Shown piece after piece: positions 1 to 9,437 of a DNA stretch of 54,513 nucleotides. Location: contig JAFBAF010000103.1 of NCBI GenBank assembly GCA_019247895.1, positions 1 to 54,513 on the forward strand, read 5' to 3'. Every line of letters starts with the position of its first letter. The first letter of the stretch is position 1. The notes beneath the pieces were generated by a model, which saw nothing but the letters and a program-made list of their open reading frames with translations, had not been told where the DNA came from and did no database searches. Origin of the DNA: Parafilimonas sp. (GTDB lineage: Bacteria > Bacteroidota > Bacteroidia > Chitinophagales > Chitinophagaceae). The translations under genes and the position numbers were made by a program.

Positions 1-151
1 CAAGCCCAATATGATTTTCCAAAACCTGGTGCGCCAGCCTTTTTACGGTTAAGCTTATTTGTTTTTGGGTAAGATTTGATTTCAATAGTTTTAGTTTATC
101 AGTATGAAATAGACTGAGCTTTTTAATAAATTAATTGCAACATATAAGCAC

Positions 152-1189
152 TTACATAATTTCCCAAACCTCTTTCCCTCTTAAAAGCTTATCCAAATCA
201 CCGGCGCCTTTTGATGCAATGGTTTCCTGAACCTGCATTTGCAAAACGTCTTCGTAACAAGCACGTTTTGCTTCATAAAAAACCCCAAACGGGCGAGGCA
301 AATGACTTTCCAATTTAGGATCATCGAACATGCGCACTAATATCTGAGCCTTGTAAAAATCAAATTCATCATGTATCCATATATCATCAAGATACGCGTT
401 TACCCCAACCTCAACTACAACCGGTTTAAACCCATCGAGCTTAATACCTTTGTTTTTGTTTGCACCGAATAACAATGGTTTGCCGTGCTCTAAAAACAAA
501 GCTTCATCTGCCTTGCTTGATTTTTCAGTAAACACTTCAAAAGCACCATCATTAAAAATATTGCAGTTTTGATATATTTCCAGAAAAGATGATCCCTTAT
601 GTTTATGAGAACGTGCAAGCATTTCCTGTAAGTGCTTAGGGTCGCGATCCATACTGCGTGCGACGAATGTTGCATCTGCACCCATCGCCAAAGCTAATGG
701 ATTAAAGGGATGATCAATACTGCCTAACGGTGTGCTTTTAGTAATCTTCATTTTTTCAGACGTTGGCGAATATTGTCCTTTTGTTAAACCATAGATTTGG
801 TTATTGAACAATAAAATATTTACATCAAAATTCCGTCGCAATAAATGAATGGTGTGATTGCCGCCAATACTTAAACTGTCACCATCGCCGGTTACAATCC
901 ACACACTTAATTCAGGTCTTGTAGCTTTTAATCCGCTGGCAATAGCAGTTGCACGACCATGAATGGAATGCATGCCATACGTGTTCATATAATATGGAAA
1001 CCGGCTGCTGCAACCGATGCCGCTTATAATAACAATGTTTTCTCTCGGCACGCCAATAGTTGGCATTACTTTTTGCACCTGCGCTAAAATGGAATAATCA
1101 CCACAACCGGGGCACCAGCGCACTTCCTGGTCGGTGGCAAAATCTTTTGCAGTTAAAGTTGGCGCGTCATTCGCTACTACACTATTCAT
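152..1189 (-). CDS. 2-oxoacid:ferredoxin oxidoreductase, beta subunit (TPP-binding)
   Basis: 345 aa ORF; WCPGCGDYSILAQ, GIGCSSRFPYY and VTGDGDSLSIGGNH TPP-binding motifs typical of KorB/PorB. Confidence 0.93.
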   Translation of the reverse strand: MNSVVANDAPTLTAKDFATDQEVRWCPGCGDYSILAQVQKVMPTIGVPRENIVIISGIGCSSRFPYYMNTYGMHSIHGRATAIASGLKATRPELSVWIVTGDGDSLSIGGNHTIHLLRRNFDVNILLFNNQIYGLTKGQYSPTSEKMKITKSTPLGSIDHPFNPLALAMGADATFVARSMDRDPKHLQEMLARSHKHKGSSFLEIYQNCNIFNDGAFEVFTEKSSKADEALFLEHGKPLLFGANKNKGIKLDGFKPVVVEVGVNAYLDDIWIHDEFDFYKAQILVRMFDDPKLESHLPRPFGVFYEAKRACYEDVLQMQVQETIASKGAGDLDKLLRGKEVWEIM

Positions 1190-1287
1190 AAAATTTTAAT
1201 TATTGCAAAATTAAGGATTGTTGCCGTTAAGCGTTAACAGAGAACTGTTAACCGATTTATATAACTTGCGAACTGAAAAAACATATT

Positions 1288-2754
1288 ATGGAAAATACAT
1301 TATACGATTTTGGAATGATCGGTATAGGTGTAATGGGAAGTAATTTTTTGCTGAACATGGCCGACAACGGATATAAGGTAATTGGCTTTGACCTTGATGC
1401 AACCAAAGCAAAAAAACTTGAAGATGAAGCAACACCCGGTACAACTGTAAAAGGTGTAGTTACATTAGAAGAAATGGTGAAGCAGTTAGACAAGCCACGC
1501 AGAATTATGATGCTTGTGCCTGCGGGAAAACCTGTTGATAATGTAATTGAAAACCTTTTGCCTTTTATTGAAAAAGATGATGTAATAATTGACGGTGGCA
1601 ACTCGCATTATGTTGATACTTTAAAACGTGTAAATTATTTAAACGGAAAGGGCATTCATTTTATGGGGATGGGTGTGAGCGGTGGCGAGGAAGGAGCAAG
1701 AAAGGGTCCGAGCATTATGCCTGGCGGAGATTTGGCAGCATGGCAAAGAGTACAACCGATGCTCGAAGCCGTTTCAGCAAAAGTAAACGGTGAACCTTGC
1801 GTTGCTTATATGGGCAAAGGTGCTGCCGGTCATTATGTAAAAATGGTGCATAACGGAATTGAATATGCCATTATGCAATTGATAAGTGAAGTATATGATC
1901 TTTTAAAAAGAGGAATTGGTTTGGATAATGATGAACTCGCCGATATTTTTAAAAAATGGAATGAAGACGAACTGCAATCTTTTTTAATTGAAATAACAAG
2001 TGAAATATTTTTAAAGAATGATGGCGATACAAAAGCAAGATTGGTTGATGTGATCTCAGATAAAGCGGGTTCAAAGGGAACAGGCAAATGGACATCACAA
2101 GATGCAATGGAATTGCCTGTTGCTGTGCCAACAATTGATATTGCAGTTGCCATGCGCACACTTTCAGGTTTTAAAAACGAAAGAATTGCTGCTGCAGAAT
2201 TGTATCACCCAAAAAATAAAGATTTAAAAGGTGGCAAGAAAGAAGACATTCTAAAAATAAAAGACGCTTTATATTTTGCCACTATTATTTGTTACGCACA
2301 AGGCCTTTCCATGTTGTATAACGCTTCAACAGAATTAAATATGGATATTCCGCTGGGTGATGTTGTAAAAATCTGGAGAGGCGGTTGCATTATTCGCTCC
2401 GCTTTGCTGGAAGATTTTTATAAAGCATTTAAAAAAGATAAGGCGCTTTCAAATATTTTATTAAGCAAACACACTTCAAAACTTTTAAAGAAAAAAGAAA
2501 AGCATATACGTGCTGTTATAAAACTTGCAATGCAAAGTAAAATTCCTGTTGCAGGCCTAATGAGTGCACTCTCCTATTTTGATGCATATTGCACTGAACG
2601 TATGCCAACCAATTTAATACAGGCACAACGTGATTATTTTGGAGCACATACTTATGCAAGAATTGATAAAGAAGGAATGTTTCATACAGAATGGAATGAA
2701 GAAGTTGTGCAGGCAGATCACGCACACGCACAAACGGAGAATCCAAAGCATTGA
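1288..2754 (+). CDS. gnd: 6-phosphogluconate dehydrogenase, decarboxylating
   Basis: 488 aa; IGVMGSNFLLNMADNGYKVIGFD Rossmann motif, FMGMGVSGGEEGARKGPSIMPGG, KMVHNGIEYAIMQLISE. Confidence 0.96.
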   Translation: MENTLYDFGMIGIGVMGSNFLLNMADNGYKVIGFDLDATKAKKLEDEATPGTTVKGVVTLEEMVKQLDKPRRIMMLVPAGKPVDNVIENLLPFIEKDDVIIDGGNSHYVDTLKRVNYLNGKGIHFMGMGVSGGEEGARKGPSIMPGGDLAAWQRVQPMLEAVSAKVNGEPCVAYMGKGAAGHYVKMVHNGIEYAIMQLISEVYDLLKRGIGLDNDELADIFKKWNEDELQSFLIEITSEIFLKNDGDTKARLVDVISDKAGSKGTGKWTSQDAMELPVAVPTIDIAVAMRTLSGFKNERIAAAELYHPKNKDLKGGKKEDILKIKDALYFATIICYAQGLSMLYNASTELNMDIPLGDVVKIWRGGCIIRSALLEDFYKAFKKDKALSNILLSKHTSKLLKKKEKHIRAVIKLAMQSKIPVAGLMSALSYFDAYCTERMPTNLIQAQRDYFGAHTYARIDKEGMFHTEWNEEVVQADHAHAQTENPKH

Positions 2755-2809
2755 TTTTTTAATTCATCGGCTATAATTTTTTTGATTCTGTTGTTTTAAT
2801 ATAACAAGA

Positions 2810-4351
2810 ATGAATTTTTCCGGTGGGAGTTACAAGAAAAAAGTACTGATGTTTATAACAGTCATCGGGCTTTTAAGGCTTGTGCTGGCATTTATAATTG
2901 AATTAGGAAATGATGAAAGTTATTACTGGTTATATAGCCAGCATTTAAAATCAAATTATTTTGATCATCCTCCGTTAATCGCATTATGGATAAGAGCTGC
3001 AACGCTAAACTTATCTCTGCAAAATTATCCCGGTTTTATACGTTTGGGTTGTGTGATCAGTTGCAGCCTTGCAACATGGTTCATGTATAAATGTGTTGCT
3101 GCGTTAACCACTGAAAGAGCCGGATGGTATGCCGCATGTTTATACAATGGATTTTTTTATACCGGCGTAACCGCAGGCATTTTTGCTTTTCCTGATGCAC
3201 CGCAAATGTTGTTTTGGACATTGAGCATGTATCTTATCGTTCGTATTACACAAACTGAAAAGAGTTGGAAGTATTGGTTGTTATTTGGCATTGCCAGCGG
3301 GCTTTGCATTATGAGCAAAATACATGGTTTATTTATTTGGATCGGTTTAGGTTTCTATATAATTTTTTACAAAAGAGTTATTTTACGTAATGTAAGATTA
3401 TATGTTGCGCTTGCTTTAAGTGTTGCAATATGTTTACCGATTTTGTTTTGGAATATTCATTACAATTTTCTTACGTTTAAATTCAACGGGCCAAGAATTA
3501 GTGTTGATGAACATACGATTGGTTTGAAATATTTTTTAAACGAATTGAATAATCAAACATTTAAAAATAATCCGCTAAACGTTTTATTTATTGCGCTTGG
3601 ATTAGTAGCTTTAAAAAAACATCGCATTCAATCTTTACCTGCTTTAACCATTTTTAATTTTGCCGGAATATTACACATCGCCATTCTATTATTTATTTCA
3701 TTATTCAAACTTACACTGGCGCATTGGAGCGGGCCGGCTTATGTTGCGCTTTTGCCAATGGGTGCAATTTATCTTGATGAAAAAATAAAAAAGAAACCAC
3801 AATTATTAGCGGGCTTAAGTGCGGCAATGCATGTTTGCGTGTTGTTGTTTTGCGTATGGTTCATTAATTATTTTCCCGGCACTTATGGTGTACATTCTGG
3901 AAGATATATTGGATTAAGCGATTTTAGTCTTGATCTATATGCATGGAAATCTTCCGGTGAAAAATTTGACAGCGTTTATTCATCGTATCAGCAAAAAAAT
4001 ATTATTCCTGCAAATACACCAGTTATTTGTAATGGCTGGTGGGGTGCACATATTGAATATTATTTCTGCAGGCCGCAACATATAAATATGATTGGTTTAA
4101 GCAATATCATGGACATACATGAATATGCATGGATAAATAATATAAGAAAAGATTCTGTGAATATGCAACGTGCATTTTGTGTGGTGCCTTCAATTGGCTA
4201 TTATAATTTCAGGAAAACTTACAGGCCTTATTACAGCCATGCAGATAGCATAACTACAATACACGTATATCGTGGTAATAAACCTGCGCAAAATTTTTAT
4301 GTTTATCTTTTATCAGGCTGGAAAGGAGGCAATATGCCTTTAGAACAATAA
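2810..4351 (+). CDS. Glycosyltransferase family 39 / ArnT-like membrane protein
   Basis: 513 aa multi-TM protein; N-terminal NDESYYWLYSQHLKSNYFDHPPLIA (DE motif and YFDHPP typical of GT39/PMT family). Confidence 0.85.
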   Translation: MNFSGGSYKKKVLMFITVIGLLRLVLAFIIELGNDESYYWLYSQHLKSNYFDHPPLIALWIRAATLNLSLQNYPGFIRLGCVISCSLATWFMYKCVAALTTERAGWYAACLYNGFFYTGVTAGIFAFPDAPQMLFWTLSMYLIVRITQTEKSWKYWLLFGIASGLCIMSKIHGLFIWIGLGFYIIFYKRVILRNVRLYVALALSVAICLPILFWNIHYNFLTFKFNGPRISVDEHTIGLKYFLNELNNQTFKNNPLNVLFIALGLVALKKHRIQSLPALTIFNFAGILHIAILLFISLFKLTLAHWSGPAYVALLPMGAIYLDEKIKKKPQLLAGLSAAMHVCVLLFCVWFINYFPGTYGVHSGRYIGLSDFSLDLYAWKSSGEKFDSVYSSYQQKNIIPANTPVICNGWWGAHIEYYFCRPQHINMIGLSNIMDIHEYAWINNIRKDSVNMQRAFCVVPSIGYYNFRKTYRPYYSHADSITTIHVYRGNKPAQNFYVYLLSGWKGGNMPLEQ

Positions 4352-4355
4352 ATAT

Positions 4356-5327
4356 TTATTTAACTTCTGTAGATTTTACATCAACAATTTCCATATCAAA
4401 AACAAGATTAGAATATTCAGGAATGTCTTCGCCCATTGCCTGCGAACCATAACCAAGCATTGCGGGAATTAGTATTTTTCCTTTTCCGCCTTTGCCGAAA
4501 TAAGGTAGCGCTTCTTCCCATCCTGCAATAACCGTATGTTTCCCTACAGCAACATCTATCGGATCTGTATGACCCTTTGAGCTATCCATATTTGTATCGA
4601 AAACTTTACCATTTAGTAAGTAACCTTTATATTTAATTGAGGCAGTTGTTCCTGAATCTGCTTTCATGCTTGTATCGCCTGCATTTTCAATCATAACATA
4701 CACTCCATTGCCAACCAGTTCGCCTTTAATATTATTTTGTGCCATGTATGCTTCAATGTCTTTCACTTCTTTTGCTTTTTCAACATCAGACTCTGCCTCG
4801 TAATCAGTTTGTACCGCGCTGTCTGATTTAAAAACCGCTAATAATTTTATATGACAATTTATGCGGCTTCCTTTTTTAAATACTTCACTGTAATCAGGGA
4901 GCACTTTTCTTTTAACTAAGGTGTCTACGCTTACAACGGCAATTGCACTATCTCCAACACTCAGCTTAGGAACTATTTCCATAAATGAATACTGCACATT
5001 TTTACCGGTATCAACAGGCGAATAAGAAGGCATTCTTCCTGAGCTTTGCAGCAAACTATCTTTTGCACCTATAGTATAAGAAAAACGAAACTTCACAAAC
5101 TCGCCTGCTGCAGGTTTCGCGCCGCCGCTGCCCGGGAAAATTTTGTATTGCAAACCTGATTTTGTTTTTAATAAGCCTGCATTTATTTGCGGCGATGTAT
5201 GTGTTTGGTTTGTAGTATGCGTTTGAGTTTTGGTTTGTGTTTTCGTTTGTGCATTCAAACATTGTACAGAACACAAAAACATTAAAACAAAAATCAACGG
5301 GCTTTTAAGGCGAAATTTTTTTGTCAT
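4356..5327 (-). CDS. FKBP-type peptidyl-prolyl cis-trans isomerase (signal peptide, T/Q-rich linker, two FKBP-like segments)
   Basis: 323 aa; C-terminal GTTASIKYKGYLLNGKVFDTN...VIAGWEEALPYFGKGGKGKILIPAMLGYGSQ. Confidence 0.92.
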   Translation of the reverse strand: MTKKFRLKSPLIFVLMFLCSVQCLNAQTKTQTKTQTHTTNQTHTSPQINAGLLKTKSGLQYKIFPGSGGAKPAAGEFVKFRFSYTIGAKDSLLQSSGRMPSYSPVDTGKNVQYSFMEIVPKLSVGDSAIAVVSVDTLVKRKVLPDYSEVFKKGSRINCHIKLLAVFKSDSAVQTDYEAESDVEKAKEVKDIEAYMAQNNIKGELVGNGVYVMIENAGDTSMKADSGTTASIKYKGYLLNGKVFDTNMDSSKGHTDPIDVAVGKHTVIAGWEEALPYFGKGGKGKILIPAMLGYGSQAMGEDIPEYSNLVFDMEIVDVKSTEVK

Positions 5328-5556
5328 TGATAAATCTTTTTATCTATTTTAAAAGAGCGGCAAAGTACAGGTTTTTTTGGTTGTAAAATCCCTGTTTCGG
5401 CTTAAATTAGGTTTTGCTTAGCATGTGAACATAAGAGAATTATCCCGCAATTTTACCGTTTATAAAAAGCACTATAAAAGATTCCGGCAGTCTTTTATTT
5501 TTACTTCTCCAATCTTACCAGTCTCCATCTTAACCAGCCATTTAAACAAAAATTTT

Positions 5557-5940
5557 ATGCAACGTATTTCATTTGCTGTATTATGCAATCTCTTCTTGCT
5601 GTGCCTTACTGTATCGTGTAATTTTCCTCATCATGGAGTTGCGATCCAGGTAAGTGAGTCTGGGCATTATTATACAATGAACGCATCTTTTGATCCTGAT
5701 GAAACAAACAAAGTGGAAAAATATATGAATTATAAGATTGGAGACGCAAGTAATATGTCATTTACCAACACGCGTATTGATGGACAGCTTTCGCTTGATG
5801 ATCACACTACATTTTATATAAAAAAATTTCCCGGTTATTTAAAAATTTTATTAGATAAAGAGAAAAATTCCGTAGAATCTTTTTATCGGATAAAAGAAAT
5901 GTGCGACGGCATTAAAACAGTTATTACCGATCAGCACTAA
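5557..5940 (+). CDS. Putative lipoprotein of unknown function
   Basis: ORF opens at 5425, but internal ATG at 5557 gives a signal peptide with lipobox MQRISFAVLCNLFLLCLTVSC. Confidence 0.6.
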   Translation: MQRISFAVLCNLFLLCLTVSCNFPHHGVAIQVSESGHYYTMNASFDPDETNKVEKYMNYKIGDASNMSFTNTRIDGQLSLDDHTTFYIKKFPGYLKILLDKEKNSVESFYRIKEMCDGIKTVITDQH

Positions 5941-5951
5941 GCTTCTTTTCT

Positions 5952-6305
5952 TTATATATTTTGCCCGAATGTGAGCAAGTTGTTATCAGGATCAAGCATA
6001 GAAAATTCTTTTTGCTTCCATGGTTTGATTTCTAAGTGCCCTGCCGGATGTATAGAAAGCTTCTTATCTAACATTGATTGATAGAGTGTACCAATATCGC
6101 TTGTTCTTATATACACTTGTCCATAATTTTCTTTTGGATCAAGTTCTTTAAATTCAAAAAAATGTATTTGAATACTGTCTTTTTTAATCATTAGATATCC
6201 ATTATAATCATTTCCAAACTGCTGAAAGCCCAGTTTATGGATGTAAAACTCTTTGGTAACAGTTTTATCACGCATTGGCAATTTCGGATTAACATCAGTA
6301 AGCAT
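5952..6305 (-). CDS. VOC-family (glyoxalase/bleomycin resistance-like) protein
   Basis: 117 aa; PMRDKTVTKEFYIHKLGFQQ...DSIQIHFFEF...MLDPDNNLLTFGQ. Confidence 0.85.
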   Translation of the reverse strand: MLTDVNPKLPMRDKTVTKEFYIHKLGFQQFGNDYNGYLMIKKDSIQIHFFEFKELDPKENYGQVYIRTSDIGTLYQSMLDKKLSIHPAGHLEIKPWKQKEFSMLDPDNNLLTFGQNI

Positions 6306-6437
6306 GTTTTAAAATTATGTTTAAATGTAAATTAGTTTTTTGAGTATAAAAACGCTTGCTGCTGCCACAATATTTTTTTCTGAATCAATAAAACATTTTA
6401 AAAAAAACACTCACTTTGTACATTGCAATATAAAGCA

Positions 6438-7265
6438 ATGGGTATTATTTCTTTTATATTAATAGTTGCCAATGTAATTATTTCTTACCATGGGTTTAAA
6501 AACAGCACATTCTATAATAAATATAAGTTTAGAGTTGATGCTGTGCTGTTTTATAAAGATTATAAAAGGCTTTTTACATCAGGCTTTTTACATGTCAACT
6601 GGATGCATCTCATCTTTAACATGCTGGCCTTATATTTTTTCAGCGGCTCACTTGAATTATATTTAGGGCCTGTAAGGTTTCTTCTTATTTATTTTTCAAG
6701 TCTTATCGGCGGCGACCTGCTTTCGCTTTTTATTCATCGTAATGACAGGGATTATGATTCTGTTGGCGCATCTGCTGCTGTAAACGGAGTTTTATTCGCA
6801 TCAATCGCTTTGTTCCCCGGTATGCAAATAGGATTACTGTTTTTACCAATTGGCATTCCCGCATGGTTGTTCGGGCTTATCTATGTTTTGTATTCTATTT
6901 ATGGAATTAAGTCAAGAAAAAATAATATTGGCCACGATGCGCATTTAGGCGGCGCATTAATAGGATTAATTGTGGCTATAATAATGCAACCGTCATCGTT
7001 AATAAATAATACATGGGCAATTGTAATAATTCTGCTGCCATCTGTTTTTTTTATTTACATGATCATTACACGGCCGCATATATTGCTTATTGATAATTAC
7101 TTTTTCAACAAACATTCAAATGCCATTACAGTTGATCATAAATACAATATTGAAAGAACGAACAAACAAAAAGAAATAGATAAAATACTTGAGAAGATAC
7201 ATACAAAAGGCATGAAAAGTTTAACTGAGAAAGAAAGGCAAACGCTGGAAAAGTATTCTAAATAA
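6438..7265 (+). CDS. Rhomboid family intramembrane serine protease
   Basis: Track starts at TTG 6423; ATG at 6438 likely. HVNWMHLIFNM, SVGASAAVNG (GxSx), HDAHLGGALIG. Confidence 0.88.
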   Translation: MGIISFILIVANVIISYHGFKNSTFYNKYKFRVDAVLFYKDYKRLFTSGFLHVNWMHLIFNMLALYFFSGSLELYLGPVRFLLIYFSSLIGGDLLSLFIHRNDRDYDSVGASAAVNGVLFASIALFPGMQIGLLFLPIGIPAWLFGLIYVLYSIYGIKSRKNNIGHDAHLGGALIGLIVAIIMQPSSLINNTWAIVIILLPSVFFIYMIITRPHILLIDNYFFNKHSNAITVDHKYNIERTNKQKEIDKILEKIHTKGMKSLTEKERQTLEKYSK

Positions 7266-7273
7266 ACAATATG

Positions 7274-7705
7274 TTACTCTTTATCATTAAAATTCTCAGT
7301 ATTTGTTTCAACAGGTTGCTCAAACTCTTTTTCACAATTAAAGCAGTGCCATATTTGTTGCAAGCCAATCGCATAATTACCAAACATCCATGTAAGCACT
7401 GAGCTTATTATATTTGAAGCTTTGCGGTTTGAAGTTATGTATTCAATGTTATGACTGCCGCAATACGGACATGCAAAGCTTTTTCTTTTTATCTCTTTTA
7501 AAGCGGATAATATTTCTGTCGCCTTGTCAACATCTTCATCCAAAACCATAAGCTTTATTCCGCCAATTGCGTTAGCCCATACTGGATTAATGGTGGCAGT
7601 ATTTTCATCTTTAAGCCAGCAACGAATACCGGCTTCTTCCATTCTGCCAAGCATAAGGTTAGCATCAATATAATTACCGAAGGTTTCGAGTATTTTAAAA
7701 TCCAT
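7274..7705 (-). CDS. DUF2007-like putative signal-transducing protein with zinc-ribbon C-terminus
   Basis: MDFKILETFGNYIDANLMLGRMEEAGIRCWLKDENTATINP plus CPYCGSHN...CFNCEKEF. Start trimmed from 7738. Confidence 0.75.
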   Translation of the reverse strand: MDFKILETFGNYIDANLMLGRMEEAGIRCWLKDENTATINPVWANAIGGIKLMVLDEDVDKATEILSALKEIKRKSFACPYCGSHNIEYITSNRKASNIISSVLTWMFGNYAIGLQQIWHCFNCEKEFEQPVETNTENFNDKE

Positions 7706-7761
7706 TGTTTTGGTTTGAATGTAATATAGAATAAACAAATCACTAAAAACTGTACATCACC

Positions 7762-8550
7762 TTACATTCCCGGCAATTTCATGCCTGATTGTTTTAAACC
7801 ATTTACTATCTTTTCCTGCAACGCATATTTTGCATCATTAAAACCATGTGCTGCAGCCCATACATTTATTAACAGTTTGTAACCGTCCGGTTCAAGTGAA
7901 GAAACAACAATCCTGTGCGCAGGATCAGTTAATAAATCTTTCGATGAGAGAATTACGTTTTCAATTTGCTTTTTTACCTGGTCAATATCAACACCATAAT
8001 TAAATTTTAATTCAATATCTATTCGCCGTGTTCCTTTCCTGCTAAGATTAACTATAAGCTCGTTGGAAAGTTTGCTGTTAGGTACAATAATGGTTTTATT
8101 ATCATAAGAAATTACGACAGTATAAAATAACTGAATAGAAGATACCACACCTTCCTGGCTTTGTGTAACAATGTTATCGCCGATTTTATATGGCCTTAAT
8201 AAAAGTATTAAAACACCACTTGCAAAATTTTGTAAAGTGCCTGATAATGCAAGCCCCGCCGCCACGCCGAACGATGCAATAACTGCCGCAAATAATGTTA
8301 ACCGGATACCTACTATTTGCATAAGCAACAAAACCAGCAGCACTTGTAATAGAAGAGAAATTAAACCCTGCAGAAAAGGGCGTACTTGTTCAAATCTTGG
8401 TGCACGAAAAAACCTTGCTGACCATTTTCTTAACAGCTTTATCAGCCATTCACCAACAAAAAATACAATTATCGCAATAAGAATTTTTGGCCCGTGTATT
8501 ATAACCCATTGATATGCCAGGCTATAAAAATCATTGAATCCTTTGTTCAT
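7762..8550 (-). CDS. MscS-family mechanosensitive ion channel
   Basis: 262 aa; GVAAGLALSGTLQNFASGVLILLLRPYKIGDNI, IIVPNSKLSNELIVNLSRKGTRRID. Confidence 0.94.
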   Translation of the reverse strand: MNKGFNDFYSLAYQWVIIHGPKILIAIIVFFVGEWLIKLLRKWSARFFRAPRFEQVRPFLQGLISLLLQVLLVLLLMQIVGIRLTLFAAVIASFGVAAGLALSGTLQNFASGVLILLLRPYKIGDNIVTQSQEGVVSSIQLFYTVVISYDNKTIIVPNSKLSNELIVNLSRKGTRRIDIELKFNYGVDIDQVKKQIENVILSSKDLLTDPAHRIVVSSLEPDGYKLLINVWAAAHGFNDAKYALQEKIVNGLKQSGMKLPGM

Positions 8551-8654
8551 AACAGCAGCAAAACAGAAAAAATTGCGCCACTGTTTAATTGTTGAATGTT
8601 TACAGCAATATTGGCTGTAAATTTTTGTTTTTAAGATGCCCGAACCTGTAAAAT

Positions 8655-8975
8655 TTACGTATTAAAAGCCGGTTTACCATTCACCTTTTCATATTCATCA
8701 ATTGCTTGTTTAATGGCTGAATTAAATGCAGGCTCAGCATGAACTAACCATTTGTCCTCACCGTCATTCAACCATTTTCCTTCCTTTGTTTTAAGTAAAC
8801 GGTATTCGCTTATATCATGTGCGGGAATTACTTCAACTATGTAAGCAATCTTTTCTTCATCATTAAATTTTTTTGAAGAGAAAAGATCCATGAAACTTTT
8901 TTTGTCTTTTTTCCTGATGCCGGTTTTTACATTTCCCTGCCTGTTGTTAGGCAGTGTAATAAAATATTGAGCCAT
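8655..8975 (-). CDS. Conserved hypothetical protein
   Basis: 106 aa ORF with coding-like composition; no family recognised. Confidence 0.6.
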   Translation of the reverse strand: MAQYFITLPNNRQGNVKTGIRKKDKKSFMDLFSSKKFNDEEKIAYIVEVIPAHDISEYRLLKTKEGKWLNDGEDKWLVHAEPAFNSAIKQAIDEYEKVNGKPAFNT

Positions 8976-9233
8976 AAATTCTGTACTTTTTAGGTGAAAT
9001 AAAAGTAAAAACGAACGGGCTGTGCATTTTGTTACTTATGCTGAGTGGCAATTAATAAGGATTATTGGATTATCAGCTGTCACAAATCAATTGCAATCTT
9101 TTATGATTACGCTTTTATTCATTAAGTAAAAATGATGTTCAATAAGAATGTTTTTGCAAATAGTGCAGTGTTTGCCACTTTCCTTGAAAAAAGAATGTAA
9201 AGCATTTACCGAGGCAAACAAACCAATAATGCA

Positions 9234-9310
9234 AGACAAAGTAATCAAAGAATTTAAGGTAAACATGAACGCCCCGCGCACTGCCTTGCCAACGCCTCCT
9301 TCAGCAATAT
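9234..9310. repeat. Decayed copy of the intergenic repeat core found at 17516-17583
   Basis: GTAATCAAAGAATTTAAGGTAAACATGAACGCCCCGCGCACTGCCTTGCCAACGC vs GTAACCAAAGAAAAATCAAGGCAAACATGAACGCTCCGCGCATTTGCCTTGCCAACGC. Confidence 0.7.
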
Positions 9311-9437
9311 TCTTAGGTAAGAGCAAAACAAACAAAGAACATTACATTGTTATAAGCATGCACGATTCTTGCAGCTTTCCACTTAATCTTCGCAAAATTT
9401 GAGAGAAATAATATCTTTCAACATTACAAAAAATATA

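Noticed and set aside
1-151. Left-edge sequence as a gene end or tRNA
   Set aside because: No supported ORF, cloverleaf or motif; too short to interpret.
1257-1601. Antisense ORF opposite gnd
   Set aside because: Wholly shadowed by a clear gnd reading frame; low-complexity S/F-rich translation typical of antisense artefacts.
5425-5556. N-terminal extension of the lipoprotein ORF
   Set aside because: Internal Met at 5557 gives a proper signal peptide and lipobox; the extension is basic and atypical.
9087-9402. Overlapping opposite-strand ORFs 9087-9335 (-) and 9148-9402 (+)
   Set aside because: Both lie across the decayed repeat copy; no family resemblance, and indels relative to the other copy are not frame-preserving.
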